Positions 63,804 to 64,000 of a stretch of 64,000 nt of DNA are shown piece after piece. The notes under the pieces are model-generated. The model was given only the letters and a program-made list of their open reading frames with translations. It made no database searches and was not told the DNA's origin. This DNA is from Flavobacterium sp. I3-2. GTDB lineage: Bacteria; Bacteroidota; Bacteroidia; Flavobacteriales; Flavobacteriaceae. Where the stretch lies: NCBI RefSeq assembly GCF_013389595.1, contig NZ_CP058306.1, forward strand, positions 1,178,001 to 1,242,000. The letters are read 5' to 3'. The position numbers and the translations under genes were made by a program. Position 1 is the first letter of the stretch. Every line of letters starts with the position of its first letter.

Positions 63804-64000
63804 ATGTTACCTCAACTAGAACTTCAAATTAAAACATTACCCGACCAACCTGGTGTTTATCAATATTTCGATAAAGATGATAAAATTCTTTACGTCGGAA
63901 AAGCTAAAAATTTGAAAAAACGTGTAAGTTCTTATTTCAATAAATTACATGAAAGTTCTAAAACCAATGTTTTGGTAAAGAAAATTGTTTCGATTAAACA
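63804..64000 (+). CDS. uvrC: Excinuclease ABC subunit C, N-terminal end only (runs off the window)
   Basis: The ATG at 63,804 starts [20 protein letters not shown] and continues [20 protein letters not shown], the GIY-YIG nuclease domain of UvrC (here GVYQY...[12 protein letters not shown]). 65 codons are present; the rest lies beyond the right edge. UvrC makes both incisions in nucleotide excision repair; mfd, which feeds this pathway, lies elsewhere in the window. Confidence 0.93.
   Translation, partial: MLPQLELQIKTLPDQPGVYQYFDKDDKILYVGKAKNLKKRVSSYFNKLHESSKTNVLVKKIVSIK

Overview
The window is AT-rich (roughly one third G+C by eye) and reads as chromosomal DNA of a Bacteroidota bacterium of the family Flavobacteriaceae, probably Flavobacterium or a close relative. 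The support is a GldH gliding lipoprotein, a type IX secretion (T9SS) C-terminal sorting domain, a TonB-dependent receptor with a carboxypeptidase-like regulatory domain paired with a DUF5689 lipoprotein, DUF4270 and DUF6443 proteins, many short lipoproteins, an atpD-atpC pair placed apart from other ATP synthase genes, and promoters of the TAnnTTTG type used by this phylum. I see no rRNA or tRNA gene, CRISPR array, complete insertion sequence or prophage.

Layout. 1-3.3 kb: 3' end of a large outer-membrane barrel protein that resembles a fimbrial usher, with two small secreted proteins that may be its subunits. 3.3-14.9 kb: housekeeping and small genes: a pentapeptide-repeat protein coupled to RlmI, a GNAT protein with an amino-acid permease, a LURP-one/scramblase-like protein, a HAD phosphatase coupled to a chloramphenicol-acetyltransferase-like protein, a SIMPL protein, then a panC-panD-flippase-radA run on the minus strand. 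15.0-21.4 kb: plus-strand run of a starch-synthase N-domain protein, a DUF4270 lipoprotein, glmS, atpD and atpC. 21.4-28.2 kb: DUF2891 lipoprotein, a secreted unknown, a gene broken by an in-frame stop, a DoxX-like membrane protein, metG, a small membrane protein and a decayed DUF4139 remnant.

28.3-37.6 kb is the accessory island. It holds a T9SS-sorted repeat protein, a two-gene RHS/YD-repeat system whose second protein ends in an unrecognised 211-residue tip, and a small lipoprotein that may be the immunity protein. All are on one strand and one or two bases apart. A gene-free stretch of about 700 bp follows, with a compact set of inverted repeats that could fold as an RNA. 37.6-50.9 kb: DUF5689 lipoprotein and TonB-dependent receptor, a secreted endonuclease/phosphatase, ricT-gldH-PBP1A, a 3-oxoacid CoA-transferase pair, an AI-2E family transporter and a YiaA protein. 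50.9-64 kb: lipoprotein-mfd-TonB-like operon, META lipoprotein, a porin-like barrel protein, aspartate kinase, fructose-1,6-bisphosphatase, a TerB-like protein, dCMP deaminase, a CtpA-type protease, a small lipoprotein, a nitroreductase, 5-formyl-THF cyclo-ligase and the first 65 codons of uvrC.

The strongest candidate for an undescribed system is the RHS cassette (28,303-36,943). Second are the folded intergenic element at about 37,029-37,143 and the usher-like locus at the left edge.
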